Made by a program: the position numbers and the translations under genes
Assembly (NCBI GenBank): GCA_029224185.1
Contig: CM055200.1
Location: 6,069,933-6,133,932 of the forward strand
DNA length: 64,000 nucleotides
From: Karalla daura
Lineage: Eukaryota > Chordata > Actinopteri > Chaetodontiformes > Leiognathidae
Direction of reading: 5' to 3'
Notes under the pieces: model-generated
Database searches by the model: none
Told to the model about the DNA's origin: nothing
The model's input: only the letters and a program-made list of their open reading frames with translations
Shown here: in pieces, positions 13,301 through 22,687 of the stretch
Layout: every line of letters starts with the position of its first letter
Position numbering within the stretch: position 1 is the stretch's first letter

Positions 13301-13942
13301 CACTTACAGGTTAAAGGAGGCCTGGAACAGTTGACTTTTCCTTGTTCTCTGGTGCTCGCAGAGAAGCTGTGGGACATTGACATCAGAAATACCTCAGATG
13401 TGTTTTTATAGTACTATTTTGTGGTGAGGAAACATTACAGTCCATTTCATCTTTATCTGGCAACCACCCATAGGCCAAAATCCAAAATGTATACACGCAT
13501 GAGGACTTGATGTCATTTCTGGACCATTAAAAGTGGTTCTTCATTCTCAGGCCCGCCTAAAAGCAGCTCTTTTAGCACTGGGACACTTACTTCAAATCTC
13601 CTCTGGGTTTGTTGGTAAAAAAAGTTTTTCATTCTAGACAATAGCGTCTGAAACAGATCAGGTACACACTCAGCCTGTTGCAGAGCGCTGCCATCCTATT
13701 GGCTGTGCAGCCGGCGATGGCACCTTCCAGGTAGCGGTCCACCTGCGGGGGCGGGGCCTCCTCCAGCTCGGTGGCTCCTCCCGCCCGCCCGCCTGCCTCC
13801 TCCTCCTCCTCCTGCTCCCTCTGACCTCTGACCTCTTCCTCCTCTGTGCAGGGCCGAGGAGGAGGACGAGCACCTGGAGCGGACTCTGGAGCAGAACAAA
13901 GGAAAGATGGCCAAGAAGGAGGAGAAGTGCGTGCTCCAGTGA
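4687..13942 (+). CDS. ehbp1: ehbp1, EH domain-binding protein 1, C-terminal four coding exons (partial)
   Basis: Gene-level entry; exons 4687-4786, 6064-6137, 13120-13234 and 13852-13942 join in one frame (phases 2/2, 1/1, 2/2 agree at every junction) and give about 125 residues ending in a TGA stop. The peptide contains MMQEWFMLVNKKNALIRR, EKEHDLERRF, LNRELRAMLAIEDW, LVNKRDALVRDLDAQEKQ and the terminus KKEEKCVLQ, which I recognise as the end of EHBP1. In the family this charged coiled coil is the bMERB domain, which binds Rab8/Rab10-type GTPases; EHBP1 links EHD proteins and endosomal tubules to actin through N-terminal C2-like and CH domains. Those domains lie upstream of this window. The last four residues CVLQ form a CaaX box predicted to be prenylated. 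The first exon needs one base from an upstream exon that I could not find in 1-4686. The family assignment is from remembered vertebrate sequence and is very likely right. Confidence 0.93.
5340..5530. promoter_or_regulatory. candidate conserved noncoding element in ehbp1 intron
   Basis: Non-repetitive AT-rich island between (CA)n arrays, with TAATCA, CCAATTGACAG, GATTATTAG and CTATTAGG words. Motif richness and absence of simple repeats are the only evidence; conservation was not tested. Confidence 0.3.
6064..6137 (+). CDS. ehbp1: ehbp1 exon, bMERB middle helix
   Basis: The acceptor is a long CT tract ending TTGCCACAG and the donor is GTGAGC at 6138. The exon encodes EKEHDLERRFELLNRELRAM followed by LAIE and ends with the first base of the Asp codon completed in the next exon. 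Confidence 0.92.
6880..7215. promoter_or_regulatory. candidate conserved noncoding element in ehbp1 intron
   Basis: Non-repetitive block interrupted by a short C-run and CA tract. It contains GTTAACTATA, ATCAAAGTTGTC (TCF/LEF-like), two TTTTGCCA words, CAATCAATGCTAATTGATT and TAAATCAATTGTAATTAGC. The clustering of homeodomain-type ATTA/ATTG words is typical of enhancers around developmental genes; this is inference only. Confidence 0.35.
7863..7936. repeat. (TG)37 microsatellite
   Basis: Perfect TG array followed by an imperfect GTGTGCCTGT extension to about 7975. Confidence 0.96.
13120..13234 (+). CDS. ehbp1: ehbp1 exon, bMERB C-terminal helices
   Basis: The acceptor is a GTT-repeat tract ending GGTTGCAG and the donor is GTGAGT at 13235. 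The exon encodes WQKTEAQKRREQLLLDELV, then ILVNKRDALVRDLDAQEK and a split Gln codon. The (CA)n tract begins only about 15 bases after the exon. Confidence 0.93.
13852..13942 (+). CDS. ehbp1: ehbp1 terminal coding exon with CaaX box
   Basis: The acceptor is CCTCTGTGCAG behind a CCT-rich tract. The exon encodes AEEEDEHLERTLEQNKGKMA followed by KKEEKCVLQ, then TGA at 13940-13942. The cysteine four residues from the end with aliphatic V and L is a CaaX signal; a terminal Gln usually predicts farnesylation rather than geranylgeranylation, although Rab-effector partners vary. Confidence 0.94.
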
Positions 13943-14965
13943 CGGCCGCGTCGGGATGACGACACAACCAACAAATGTAGCCGATTCAAGAAATGTATCG
14001 CAGCGGTTCTTCTTATTATTATTATTATTGTTATTATTGATAATGTTATGATTTGATAGTGGCTCTCCTAGACCGTTTCAGTCTCCGGAACCCTGTTGTG
14101 GTTGTTGTTTCTCTCGACCCCGCAGCACGACTTTTTACCGGACCGGTCACAGTGTTTATTTGAGCTCTCCTCCTCCGCTTTGACCCAGAACGGTACTTGT
14201 ATGGAACATGAGTAGACAGCACATGGCGAGGGTGGAAATCAGTGGGCTCCAGGTACAGCACAACTGGCCTCACTGGGTGGATTTTTTTTTTGTTTTGTTT
14301 TTTTTTAGTTTTGAGAAGAAAAAAAAAAAGGAAACAAAGAGTTGTTGTAATATCGATCTTTTCAAGCTATTTCCTGACTTGACTTGTTTAATCTCTGAAT
14401 TATTTCACTTTAAAGTTTTTACCTGTAAAATATCTTAAAGGGGGAGGGGGGAGGACACCTTTAATGTTCATAAACCTTTTTCCAATTGCTTTTTTTATCG
14501 TCTTTATCGGCTTGAATGCAGTTTTACCAAAAGAAATGTCGAGGAAAAAAAAACAGAAAAAAGTCTCTTGTTGTACATTTTCATCACTGCTCTGACCAAC
14601 AGCTTCCAAAATGTTTTTGTTTTTGTTTTGTTTTTTTGGTTTTCTTTTTATTGTCAGGTTTCATGCAGTCAAAAACAAAATATATATAAAATATACATAC
14701 ATATATATATTATTTATTGCCGTTTGTCCTTTTTATGCTGCTCATAAGTGACTCGACCACCATTTCAAACTGATTTTGGTTTCTATTTATTGTATATTCA
14801 CGAAGAAGAAGAAGAAGAAGAGAAACTTATGCTTCCACCTGCGTCACGTAGAGCTCCACACCTGGTGCAGTTGTTGCTTTTTATGTGTTTATCTGTTTAT
14901 TTATTCCAAGTGTCATAACCTCCCAGTCTCCCATAACAATAATAAAGTCCTTTATGATTTCATAC
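13943..14965 (+). other. ehbp1: ehbp1 3' UTR
   Basis: This follows the stop codon, is AT- and T-rich, and holds several poly-T and poly-A runs and a short (AAG)n tract near 14800. It runs to an AATAAA at 14941-14946; the cleavage site is inferred 10-25 bases further on, followed by a GT-rich stretch. No coding potential was seen. Confidence 0.75.
14941..14946 (+). terminator. ehbp1: ehbp1 polyadenylation signal AATAAA
   Basis: A canonical AATAAA about 1 kb after the ehbp1 stop, with GTGTGG-type downstream sequence around 14980. Confidence 0.75.
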
Positions 14966-15562
14966 TCCACAGGAGGCAGCGTGTGGCCTGAGTTATTCTC
15001 AACCCTGTTGGGACGCCATTTTGTAATTATCTTCACCTCCTAAAAGGTGGATTCAGTGGTTCACCTCCATCCTTCCGCTGAAACCCTGGGAAAAAACTAT
15101 TTTACATCTATTTTTCTTTTTTTTCTTTTTAAGGTGGATTTTTGAAGAAATCTGCCAGTCATTTACACTCTTAAAACGTGTCATCAACCAGATCTATCCC
15201 TTTTTCCAGATCATATTTCTGCATTTGTATTTTTTTAATTTTTAGACCACATTTCCTCGTCTTACACTCCAACGCACGTATCTCTCTTTAGATTTTTTCA
15301 GACAATATCTCTTTCTGTTTTTCGCGTCGTTTTTGCCTCTCCTCTCCCCCCGTTTCTGTTTTTCACACCGTATTTCTCTACGTTTGTCACCGTTTTTTCC
15401 CCTCTCGCTCTTTCTTTTTTTTCCCTCCCCGACCGCACATAAGTGGCCCCTATCATCCACACTGCGTTTAGAGACGCTGATTATTCTGCTCCGACTCCCC
15501 TGCGACCGCTGCCGCCGCGTCTTTAGAAATTAAAATTGGCGTACGGCGCTTTTCTTTTTTCC

Positions 15563-15620
<58 letters not shown>

Positions 15621-16177
15621 TTTTTTTGCCGAGGAAGATTAGAGAAATCACTTTGTACCGAGCAGATGTTTTTTCCTCTCTCCTCCTCCCTCTCTCTCTC
15701 CCTCTCTCCCTCTCCCTCCCTTTGAATATGGATGGATATCAAATATCTAACTCGGACGTGGAGGGAGGAAAAAAAATGTATCGCCTCCAAAAAAAATAAT
15801 TGCAGCACGTACCTTTTTTTAAAAAAATAATAATAATAATAATAAGAGTAATCCCGGAGTAAAGTGTGCGGTTTAACCCGGCCCTGCAGGCAGCCTCCCG
15901 TCCGCGATTAAAGCTGTAAAATGGGTTGTGACAGCGGTCGTCCTCCCCTCCCCTCCCCGGATCCTTTTTTTTTGCCCCCCCACTTCTTTCTTTCTCTCTA
16001 AATACTTTGAAAATTAATTTGCCGATTCGTTTCTCCCTCTGCTTGGGACTGACCCGCACGTACGTGCGCGCATTTCCCCATCTACGCACGTTTCCTTGCT
16101 CTCCCCCCCGAGGCCACTCTTTTTATTGTTCGTAGCGTTTCGTGTTGTTATTAAGTAAGTACACTAGCCATGGCTTC

Positions 16178-16221
<44 letters not shown>

Positions 16222-17465
16222 AGGCAACAATTATTCACACTTACCTGTCACTTCTACCTGAATGCGAACCCCCCGGTTTCTACCATTTCCTGCGCTCCTA
16301 TGTTTCGTTCGTACGCAACTTTTTTTTTTTTTTACAAAAGTTTTGCTGCTCCTTCCTCTCAGCCTGCCTTCAAAATCCACACCATTTAAACGCAATTTTT
16401 AAGGATTATTTTTTTCTCATATGAATTTACAATATGCATTATTTGAATGCCATTTTTTGGTTTGTTTGTTTGTTTGTTTGTTTGTTTTAGAATAAAGCGT
16501 CAGAAGCTGTCTTACCTGCTTGTTTCAGGCTCCCGCTGAAGCTGGAAAAGAGAGAGAAAGAAGGAGAGTGAGAGAGAGGAGGAGGAGGAGGAGGAGGGGG
16601 GTGGCACATTCGCTCCCATTTTCTCGCTCTTTCTCGGAGCGCAGCGGCGTCGGGCTGCGGAGCTGCGGAGCCGCGGAGCCGCATCTCTGCGCAGGCTCCT
16701 GCGGCTGAATGGATTATCTCCAGAGCTCCTCTCGCGTCTCCTGGCCTCACCTCACAGGTGCGGCGTCCTCCGGCCCTCTGCCTCACTCCCCTCCCAACAA
16801 CAAAAAAAAAAGAGAGAGAGAGGAGAGGAGAGGAGAAGGGGAAGCTGTCCCCCCACCCTGCACCTGGCCTGGGGGGGAGGCCTGCTCCCTGCACGCAGCC
16901 CTGCCGCTCGCTGCTCGGATGCGGCTCCGCACCGACAACATCCCTGCTCCCAGTCCTGCCTGCCTGCCTGCCTCATGCCCGGGCTGAGGGAACCAAACTT
17001 TTCACCCTCCTCTCCTCCTCCTCCTTTCCTCCTCCTCTCCTCTTCTTCCTCTCCTCTCTAATCCCAGGCTCTAATCCCGGCTCAGCATTAAGGGGGGGGA
17101 AAAAATTCTGCCCGCAATTTGGGATTAGACAAAATACTCTTATTACAAAAGGTTTTCTGCAACTTGATGACTTGATACATGTTCGGAGAGGGAATGGGGG
17201 GGTGGGGGGGTCCTCAATTAACAAGAGAGAGAGGGAGAGATGTAGGGGAAATGGTGGAATAAACAACACCACTCTCTTTTTGTGGTGTGAGGTGGGCCAT
17301 ATTTGTCCTGAATGGCCTTTTTGCATAATTTAACGGTGTGTGTGTGTGTGTGTGTGGAAAAAAGCAGAGCAGAGGGTGATGGTATTCCAGGCCCTCTGAC
17401 TGTTCGGACTTCAGATGTGCTGGAAATAAAAAGGTGCGTAAAAGAGTTTGACCCGGGCGTGCGCG

Positions 17466-17469
<4 letters not shown>

Positions 17470-17542
<73 letters not shown>
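17470..17542. repeat. (CA)36 microsatellite
   Basis: Perfect CA array preceded by a short alternating GCGCGCAC stretch. Confidence 0.96.
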
Positions 17543-17545
<3 letters not shown>

Positions 17546-17655
17546 CACACATCATTTTCACACTGCACTGGGACGCACCTCCTCTGACACCCCCCTCCTC
17601 CCCATTCGCAATCTGTGCGCGCATAAAAACTAAACCCGCGGAAAGGTGCGTTCAG

Positions 17656-17658
<3 letters not shown>

Positions 17659-17690
<32 letters not shown>
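17659..17690. repeat. C32 homopolymer run
   Basis: Thirty-two consecutive C on the + strand (G32 on the other), able to form G-quadruplex/i-motif structures and prone to length error in sequencing. Confidence 0.9.
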
Positions 17691-18010
17691 TGTGCATGTG
17701 CACGGCTAGCAGGCCTCACCCCCCCAACCCCTCCACACACACACACACACACACATGCAGCAACATGACTTTGTTCCTTTTTTGGACCCATTGATGTTTT
17801 AGTTTCTCTGCTCATGGATGACTTTCAAGTCCCACAGGCCTCCACTTTGATACCACACACACACATAGACACACACACACACTTAAAAAATGCAATTTCC
17901 ATCCCTGCACCTCTCTCTCTCTCTCTCTCTCTCTCATTTTCTCTAAATCGGCTTCACGTACACAAAGTTGATGTCGAGCCAAACCAGCCGAGCCGACCTG
18001 AGAAAATGCA

Positions 18011-18044
<34 letters not shown>

Positions 18045-18119
18045 GGGGTACGGGTTGTGGTTGTGGTTCGTGTTTTTGCTCCTCAGTGAGTCTGGGGTCC
18101 GTCCCTGTTAAACTTTACG

Positions 18120-18370
18120 TCAACCATCCTCAAATGTAATTCTAAATGGGGATTAGAGCTCATTAATATTCATGAACTACTCTGTGTGTGTGTGTGTTTG
18201 GAGAGACGGGGGTAGATGAGGGAGGAGGTGTGTGTGTGTGTGTGTGTATCACATTAAAATCAAAACGGGTGAATTTAACTTCTACTGAATTTGACTTCGC
18301 GAGCGGAGGAATTAAGCGCCAATAATCCGCCTATTGATTAACACCAATAATCCGAGTATTGATGAAAAGG
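18120..18370 (+). promoter_or_regulatory. candidate otx1 proximal enhancer with duplicated TAATCC module
   Basis: Between simple repeats, this block has GGGGATTAGAGCTCATTAAT near 18148 and two near-identical 20-base units at 18319-18338 and 18344-18363 (18 of 20 match, spacing 25). Each unit carries CCAATAATCCG then TATTGAT, that is a CCAAT word, the TAATCC site bound by Lys50 (bicoid/Otx) homeodomains, and an ATTGAT Onecut-like word. It sits about 0.85 kb before the otx1 promoter candidate, so autoregulation or cross-regulation by an Otx factor is plausible but inferred. Confidence 0.45.
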
Positions 18371-19179
18371 CAGGGAGGAGTAGGATCCTCGGGCCTCGCG
18401 GGAAATAATGATCCGTAATGCTGATAAACCAAACAAAATGCGGATTCCTGTCTAATGAAAAAAAACAAACAAACAGCTAAGCCTCGTCGTCTTTCTTCAC
18501 CGTTTGCAGAATTTATTCAGGTGAGTTGAAGCTTTGGATGGGAATTATAATTGCTGCGGATCGGCGCAGGAGGAGTGTTAGACTTTTAAAAAAAGAGAGA
18601 AAGTTTTGGTGTTGATTTATGCTTTTCAGAGAAACAAATTCCACGTCGCTGCCTGGCGACAAACGCGATTGTGATTGGGAAAGTTTTCGGATTTAATTGG
18701 AGTTTCTCAGGACTTTTCTCTCCTGTTCCGTCTCGCTCCAGGAGACATTTCCAGTCTTCCTCTTCTTCTCCCTCCTCCTCCTCCTCTTCTTCTTCCTCCT
18801 CCTCACAATAATCTCTTCCTATAGAGGCAGATCCCTCCGTTTCACCTCCTCCTTCAGGCCTGCGAGACATTTCTTCGTTTTATTGGAGATATATTTTTCA
18901 TCCTTCCCTCCCTGCCACGGCCGCAAACCGCTCCGCCTGCGCTAGTTGTTGCGCCACCGCGCTCTGGATGACCGCGCGCGGTATCTGCTCCTCCGTTCGC
19001 TCTTTTGTGCTGTATCTTTAGTGTTATTTCTCCTGTGCGTGGCTCGCTTTGGATAAACGACTAAATGTAAATCTTTCCCTTTGCTCGGTCCGGTCTCGGG
19101 ACCTGCAGGAGGAGGTGGGGGGGTGGGTGGGTAGAGAGAGGGGGGTGAGAAGTGGGAGGGGCCTCGACGGGGTCGTCTC

Positions 19180-19260
19180 TGAGCTCCCATTGGCTGCGGC
19201 GGCTGTCCGTCAGCGCCGAGGCGCGCCGGGATTGGCTGCGGGATGCTGATCCGCAGGTGT
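19180..19260 (+). promoter_or_regulatory. otx1: otx1 promoter candidate with two inverted CCAAT boxes
   Basis: An 11-base word ATTGGCTGCGG occurs at 19189-19199 and again at 19231-19241, each an inverted CCAAT (NF-Y) box, in a GC-rich, CpG-rich setting with a GGGAGGGGCC Sp1-like word just upstream. A pair of NF-Y boxes about 40 bases apart in a CpG island is a common TATA-less promoter layout. Assignment to otx1 rests on position and strand. Confidence 0.45.
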
Positions 19261-19279
19261 CCTCCGCTCTTAGAGGCGC

Positions 19280-19726
19280 TGGGCGGAGAGAAGGTGATCA
19301 ATCTTCATCTGTCCCCATTAGAAATCATCTGAGCCCTCTGACAGACAGACAGCGGCTGTAAAAACCCGCAGAAAAGCACATGAGTCTGATTTATCAGCCT
19401 GTAAAAACACCCGGAAACACCGCGCCCTGGACGCGCTGACGCGCCAATCTGCGCACGCTTGTTTTTCCACCTTCCGCGATGCGTTTTTGCGTCCGAGTTT
19501 GACTTTTTTTTTCTCTCCCCGCACCTCTTTCCACACACACACACGCACACATACACATACACACACGAAAACACACACACGCCTCCTCTGCTGGATAATT
19601 TTTACCTGCTGCTGCTGCTTTTCGTCTTTGCGGGCCCGGAACTTCTGGAGGAAAGGACCGAACGAGAGAAGGAAAGGAAGAAAGACGGAAAGGGGGAAGG
19701 AGGAAAGAAGGAAGGGAAGCCCAAAG
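19280..19726 (+). other. otx1: otx1 noncoding first exon candidate (5' UTR)
   Basis: The 3' edge is a donor-like CAAAG|GTAACT at 19726/19727 that follows a purine-rich GGAAAG/GAAAGAAGG tract, resembling Otx-family 5' leaders. The 5' edge is a guess from the CCAAT boxes. It would splice to the acceptor at 22497. No transcript evidence was available. Confidence 0.35.
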
Positions 19727-22497
19727 GTAACTTGTCCTCTGTTTGTCATTTTGTGCAGACTCTGGGACGCTCCTCAGCTGCGCGTCGTCAACTCAAACAG
19801 TCCATAAACAGCCAGAAAAAAAAAATCACCGTTTTTACGCGTTAAGAAACAGTCGCACACTTTTTTTCTTGCGTAAATTTTGGCGTAAAATCTCAGTGCG
19901 TGGTTTTGTGGATTTCTCTGTTTTTTTTGTTGTTTTTTTAATTGCGGAAGAGTCTGCGAAGCCTCGCCGAGCTGGATAAATTCACTCCGGACTACTCATG
20001 AAATGCTCACATATTTTTCTTGACCTGCTCTCCCAGTCCTTCTTTGCGCCCGTTTAACAACTGGCCATTAAAACGGCCGGGCCGCTCGGCAGATAATTGT
20101 CGAGGCGTGTTTTTGGTTTTTCTGTTAATTTGTTTTGCTGATAAGGGCCCTGGTGAAAGGCTCGCTCTCCCCGGAGGTCTCATCTAAATTCTAATTGAGT
20201 TCATTTGCACCGAGATCTGCGCCTTTTTCTCTGCGGCCTGGCTGACTGCGCAGGAGAGAGAGAGAGACCAGGTCTGCTTTTTTTTTTTTTTTTTAAGGTT
20301 CAGGTTGACTCTAAAAAAATCATCTGAACACTTCTTCACACGCTCTCTAATTTAATTCACACTTTTGGAAACCCAGAATTGTGTGTGTGTGTGGGGTGAA
20401 CGTAAACTTCCATTAGGATTAATACAGCAGGGAGGAAATGGCTGGATTAGTGGGTGTAAATGTAATCTTAAATCTTTAATGAGGGGGGGGGGGAACATAA
20501 ACAAAACAAAACAGATGGAAATGAGGCAGCCTCAAATTATCAGGACGTTTATCAGGTGGAGGTCTGTGGAAATGCATGAGAAACTGAAGCTGCAATGAAC
20601 TGAAAAAACCTCCTGTAGTGTAAAACAAAAACATTTATACGTTTATTATGTTTATTTCAGCCCCGAATTTATGAGACTAAGGAACAAATATTACTTGTTT
20701 TTTAACCAAGGAATGAAAGATCCAGGAGTCTGTGGTGAGGTCTGAGGCACGTCTGTATAATCCAGAGGGACAGCAGTGCAGAAGTTACAGCAGAGTGGTT
20801 TTTACGGCAGATCAGATCCTCCTTTGAAAGAAGTTGAGTGGACCTGAAACAAAGCACTGAGACTTTCAGTGATTCCCATGTACAGATGACCAGACCACAG
20901 CTGTAATTCAGCCTCTTGCATGTGTGGCAGAGGAGGCCTGCACACACACACACACACACTCATACACAGTCTAAATTTATAAAAAGGACGAGCTTGAGTT
21001 GAGTTTCGTCTTTCAAATGAATAAAAATAGAGAGAGCAAGGAAAATCTGCCTCTTTTTTTTTAGCCACAAACCAAAATAAAATCAGCGGCTCCAAGGTAA
21101 AAAAAAAAAAATGCTGAAGGCCGTAGCTTGAGAGAAATGATTTTAATTACGTGTCTCGACATTATTACAAAACCCAGGCAAAAGTTCGTGTTTTCATGCG
21201 ATGTCCATCTTGTGGAAATGGTAAAATAACCCGCATCTTGGGGCTGACCAATAGGAAATTAATACATCAACAGATCCAGAGTTCCTCTTCATCTTCTTTA
21301 TAAAACCCCCCGTGTCCAATTAAAGTAATTATTCAGCATTGTCTCCGTCCTTTTCCTAAAATCTAACTTTACTCGGGCTCCATTTTGTAGCAGTAAAAGT
21401 TGAGTTTCTCCTTCCCCCCCCCCCCCCTCTGCCGGGCCACTTGGAGCCCAGTTCTCCTCTCAGCTGTCGGGATCTGATCGGTTTAGGATCATCAATTCCT
21501 CTCTCTTATTCCCCGTTCCTGCTCTCCGTATATCACGCCCGGGAGACTTCAGAGAAGACGTGTTTTCCTCAGCGTTTCTGCACTTTGCGAGGAGAGTAGA
21601 ACCGGCGGACCTCCTCCGCCTCGCAGAGCCATTTATTCTAGATCAGAGAGCAGCTGTAATTCCAAGACACTTAACACGGCCAGGAGATTTTAGCAGCTTT
21701 TACCTTAAAAGATGAACAAGGGAATATGGGTCCCGCTTTAATTGGCAAAACTTAATTAATTATCGAATTAACTAATTAATTAATTAATTAAAGCAGCAGC
21801 TCGTGCTGGTATAGCTTTGTCTTCTGTCTTCATTTGCAGATGTAGGTGCATTTAGCACGCACTAAAATTGCCTTAAATTTAGAATACATTTACAAGAAAA
21901 CAAAAGAATACAAAATTCAGGACTGCACTTATTTTAAAACCCTGCTTATAATTAACCAAGACAAAAGTAATTTGTGTTTATCACTTGGATTTTTAGGGTA
22001 TTTGCTGGGGCGTGTAGGCCCATTTTAAGGCAGTCCTGGTCCACAAAACCATCTAGATTTCTCTTTGAGGAATATTTATCAGGCACTTTTCTCCAAATCG
22101 ACATCACTGAAGAGACCGTGGTCTGTAAGTGAATGCTGCTCTTCTCCAGCCTATAGCTTAAGAACTACAAGAACAGAGTTTAAGCACTGTTGAAGAGGAC
22201 GAGGAGGAATGTAAGGAGAAGGAAGAACAAAGGAGGGGAGATGTTCTGGGAAGTTTGGTCTTCAGGATCCACTACGAGATGTTGAGAGATACCCCCTGAA
22301 GACAGTAGTAGCACTAAGAAAGTCTGGTCCTCACTCACTTCTAACCTTTGATTTGTGTTTCTGCCACTCTCCAATGTCCAGACTGTGTCCTGTAGCAGTG
22401 CAGGCCTTTTTTAAGGTGGCAGCCGTGTGTGTTTCCTATCTGAAGAGATGCTGACTGTGTTCTCTCTCCTGTCCTGTGTGTGTGTGTGTGTGTGCAG
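19727..22497 (+). other. otx1: otx1 intron 1 (inferred) with AT-rich conserved-looking blocks
   Basis: The stretch contains two non-repetitive blocks (20020-20225 and 21115-21340) with AAAACGGCC, GATAATTGTC, TAATTGAGTTCATTTG, GATTTTAATTACG and GACCAATAGGAAATTAAT words. It also has a TTAATTAATTAT/TAATTAATTAATTAATTAA cluster at about 21750-21791. A short poly-C run lies at 21415-21427. No coding exon was seen. Confidence 0.5.
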
Positions 22498-22590
22498 TGA
22501 CTTATCGAGGTCTCCTGTTCCGTCAAGCTGCAGCATCGGGGGAAAGCGACCCACTGGCCTGAGCTGGGTGGAGCAGTGACCGCCTGTAGC
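22498..22590 (+). other. otx1: otx1 5' UTR part of exon 2
   Basis: The acceptor is the AG at 22496-22497, at the end of a (TG)n tract in pyrimidine-rich sequence. The 93 bases before the ATG have no in-frame extension matching Otx proteins. Confidence 0.55.
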
Positions 22591-22687
22591 ATGATGTCCT
22601 ACCTCAAACAGCCCCCCTACGGCGTCAACGGCCTGGGGCTCAGCGGCGCCGCCATGGACCTGCTGCACCCCTCAGTGGGATACCCAG
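22591..22687 (+). CDS. otx1: otx1 coding exon 1
   Basis: Encodes MMSYLKQPPYGVNGLGLSG then AAMDLLHPSVGYP and one base of the Ala34 codon. The donor is CCCAG|GTACAG. The second ATG (22594) is an alternative start, but the double Met is conserved in the family. Confidence 0.96.

Larger units (their letters stand above)
14966..19180. other. ehbp1-otx1 intergenic region
   Basis: Both flanking genes point the same way. The region holds poly-T and CT tracts, a (TTTG)n run at about 16458-16486, (GT)n at 16181-16220, a GC-rich block at 16600-16760, the (CA)n array and C32 run near 17.5-17.7 kb, and the TAATCC module at 18319. No coding exon was recognised. A strong minus-strand splice donor (GCAG|GTAAG, complement of about 16511-16519) and a plus-strand donor CACAG|GTGCGG at 16757/16758 hint at unannotated noncoding transcripts but are weak alone. 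Confidence 0.6.

Noticed and set aside
18506..18530. Micro-exon-like TTTGCAG ... TTCAG|GTGAGT upstream of otx1.
   Set aside because: A very short exon with no transcript support; the strong donor alone is not enough.
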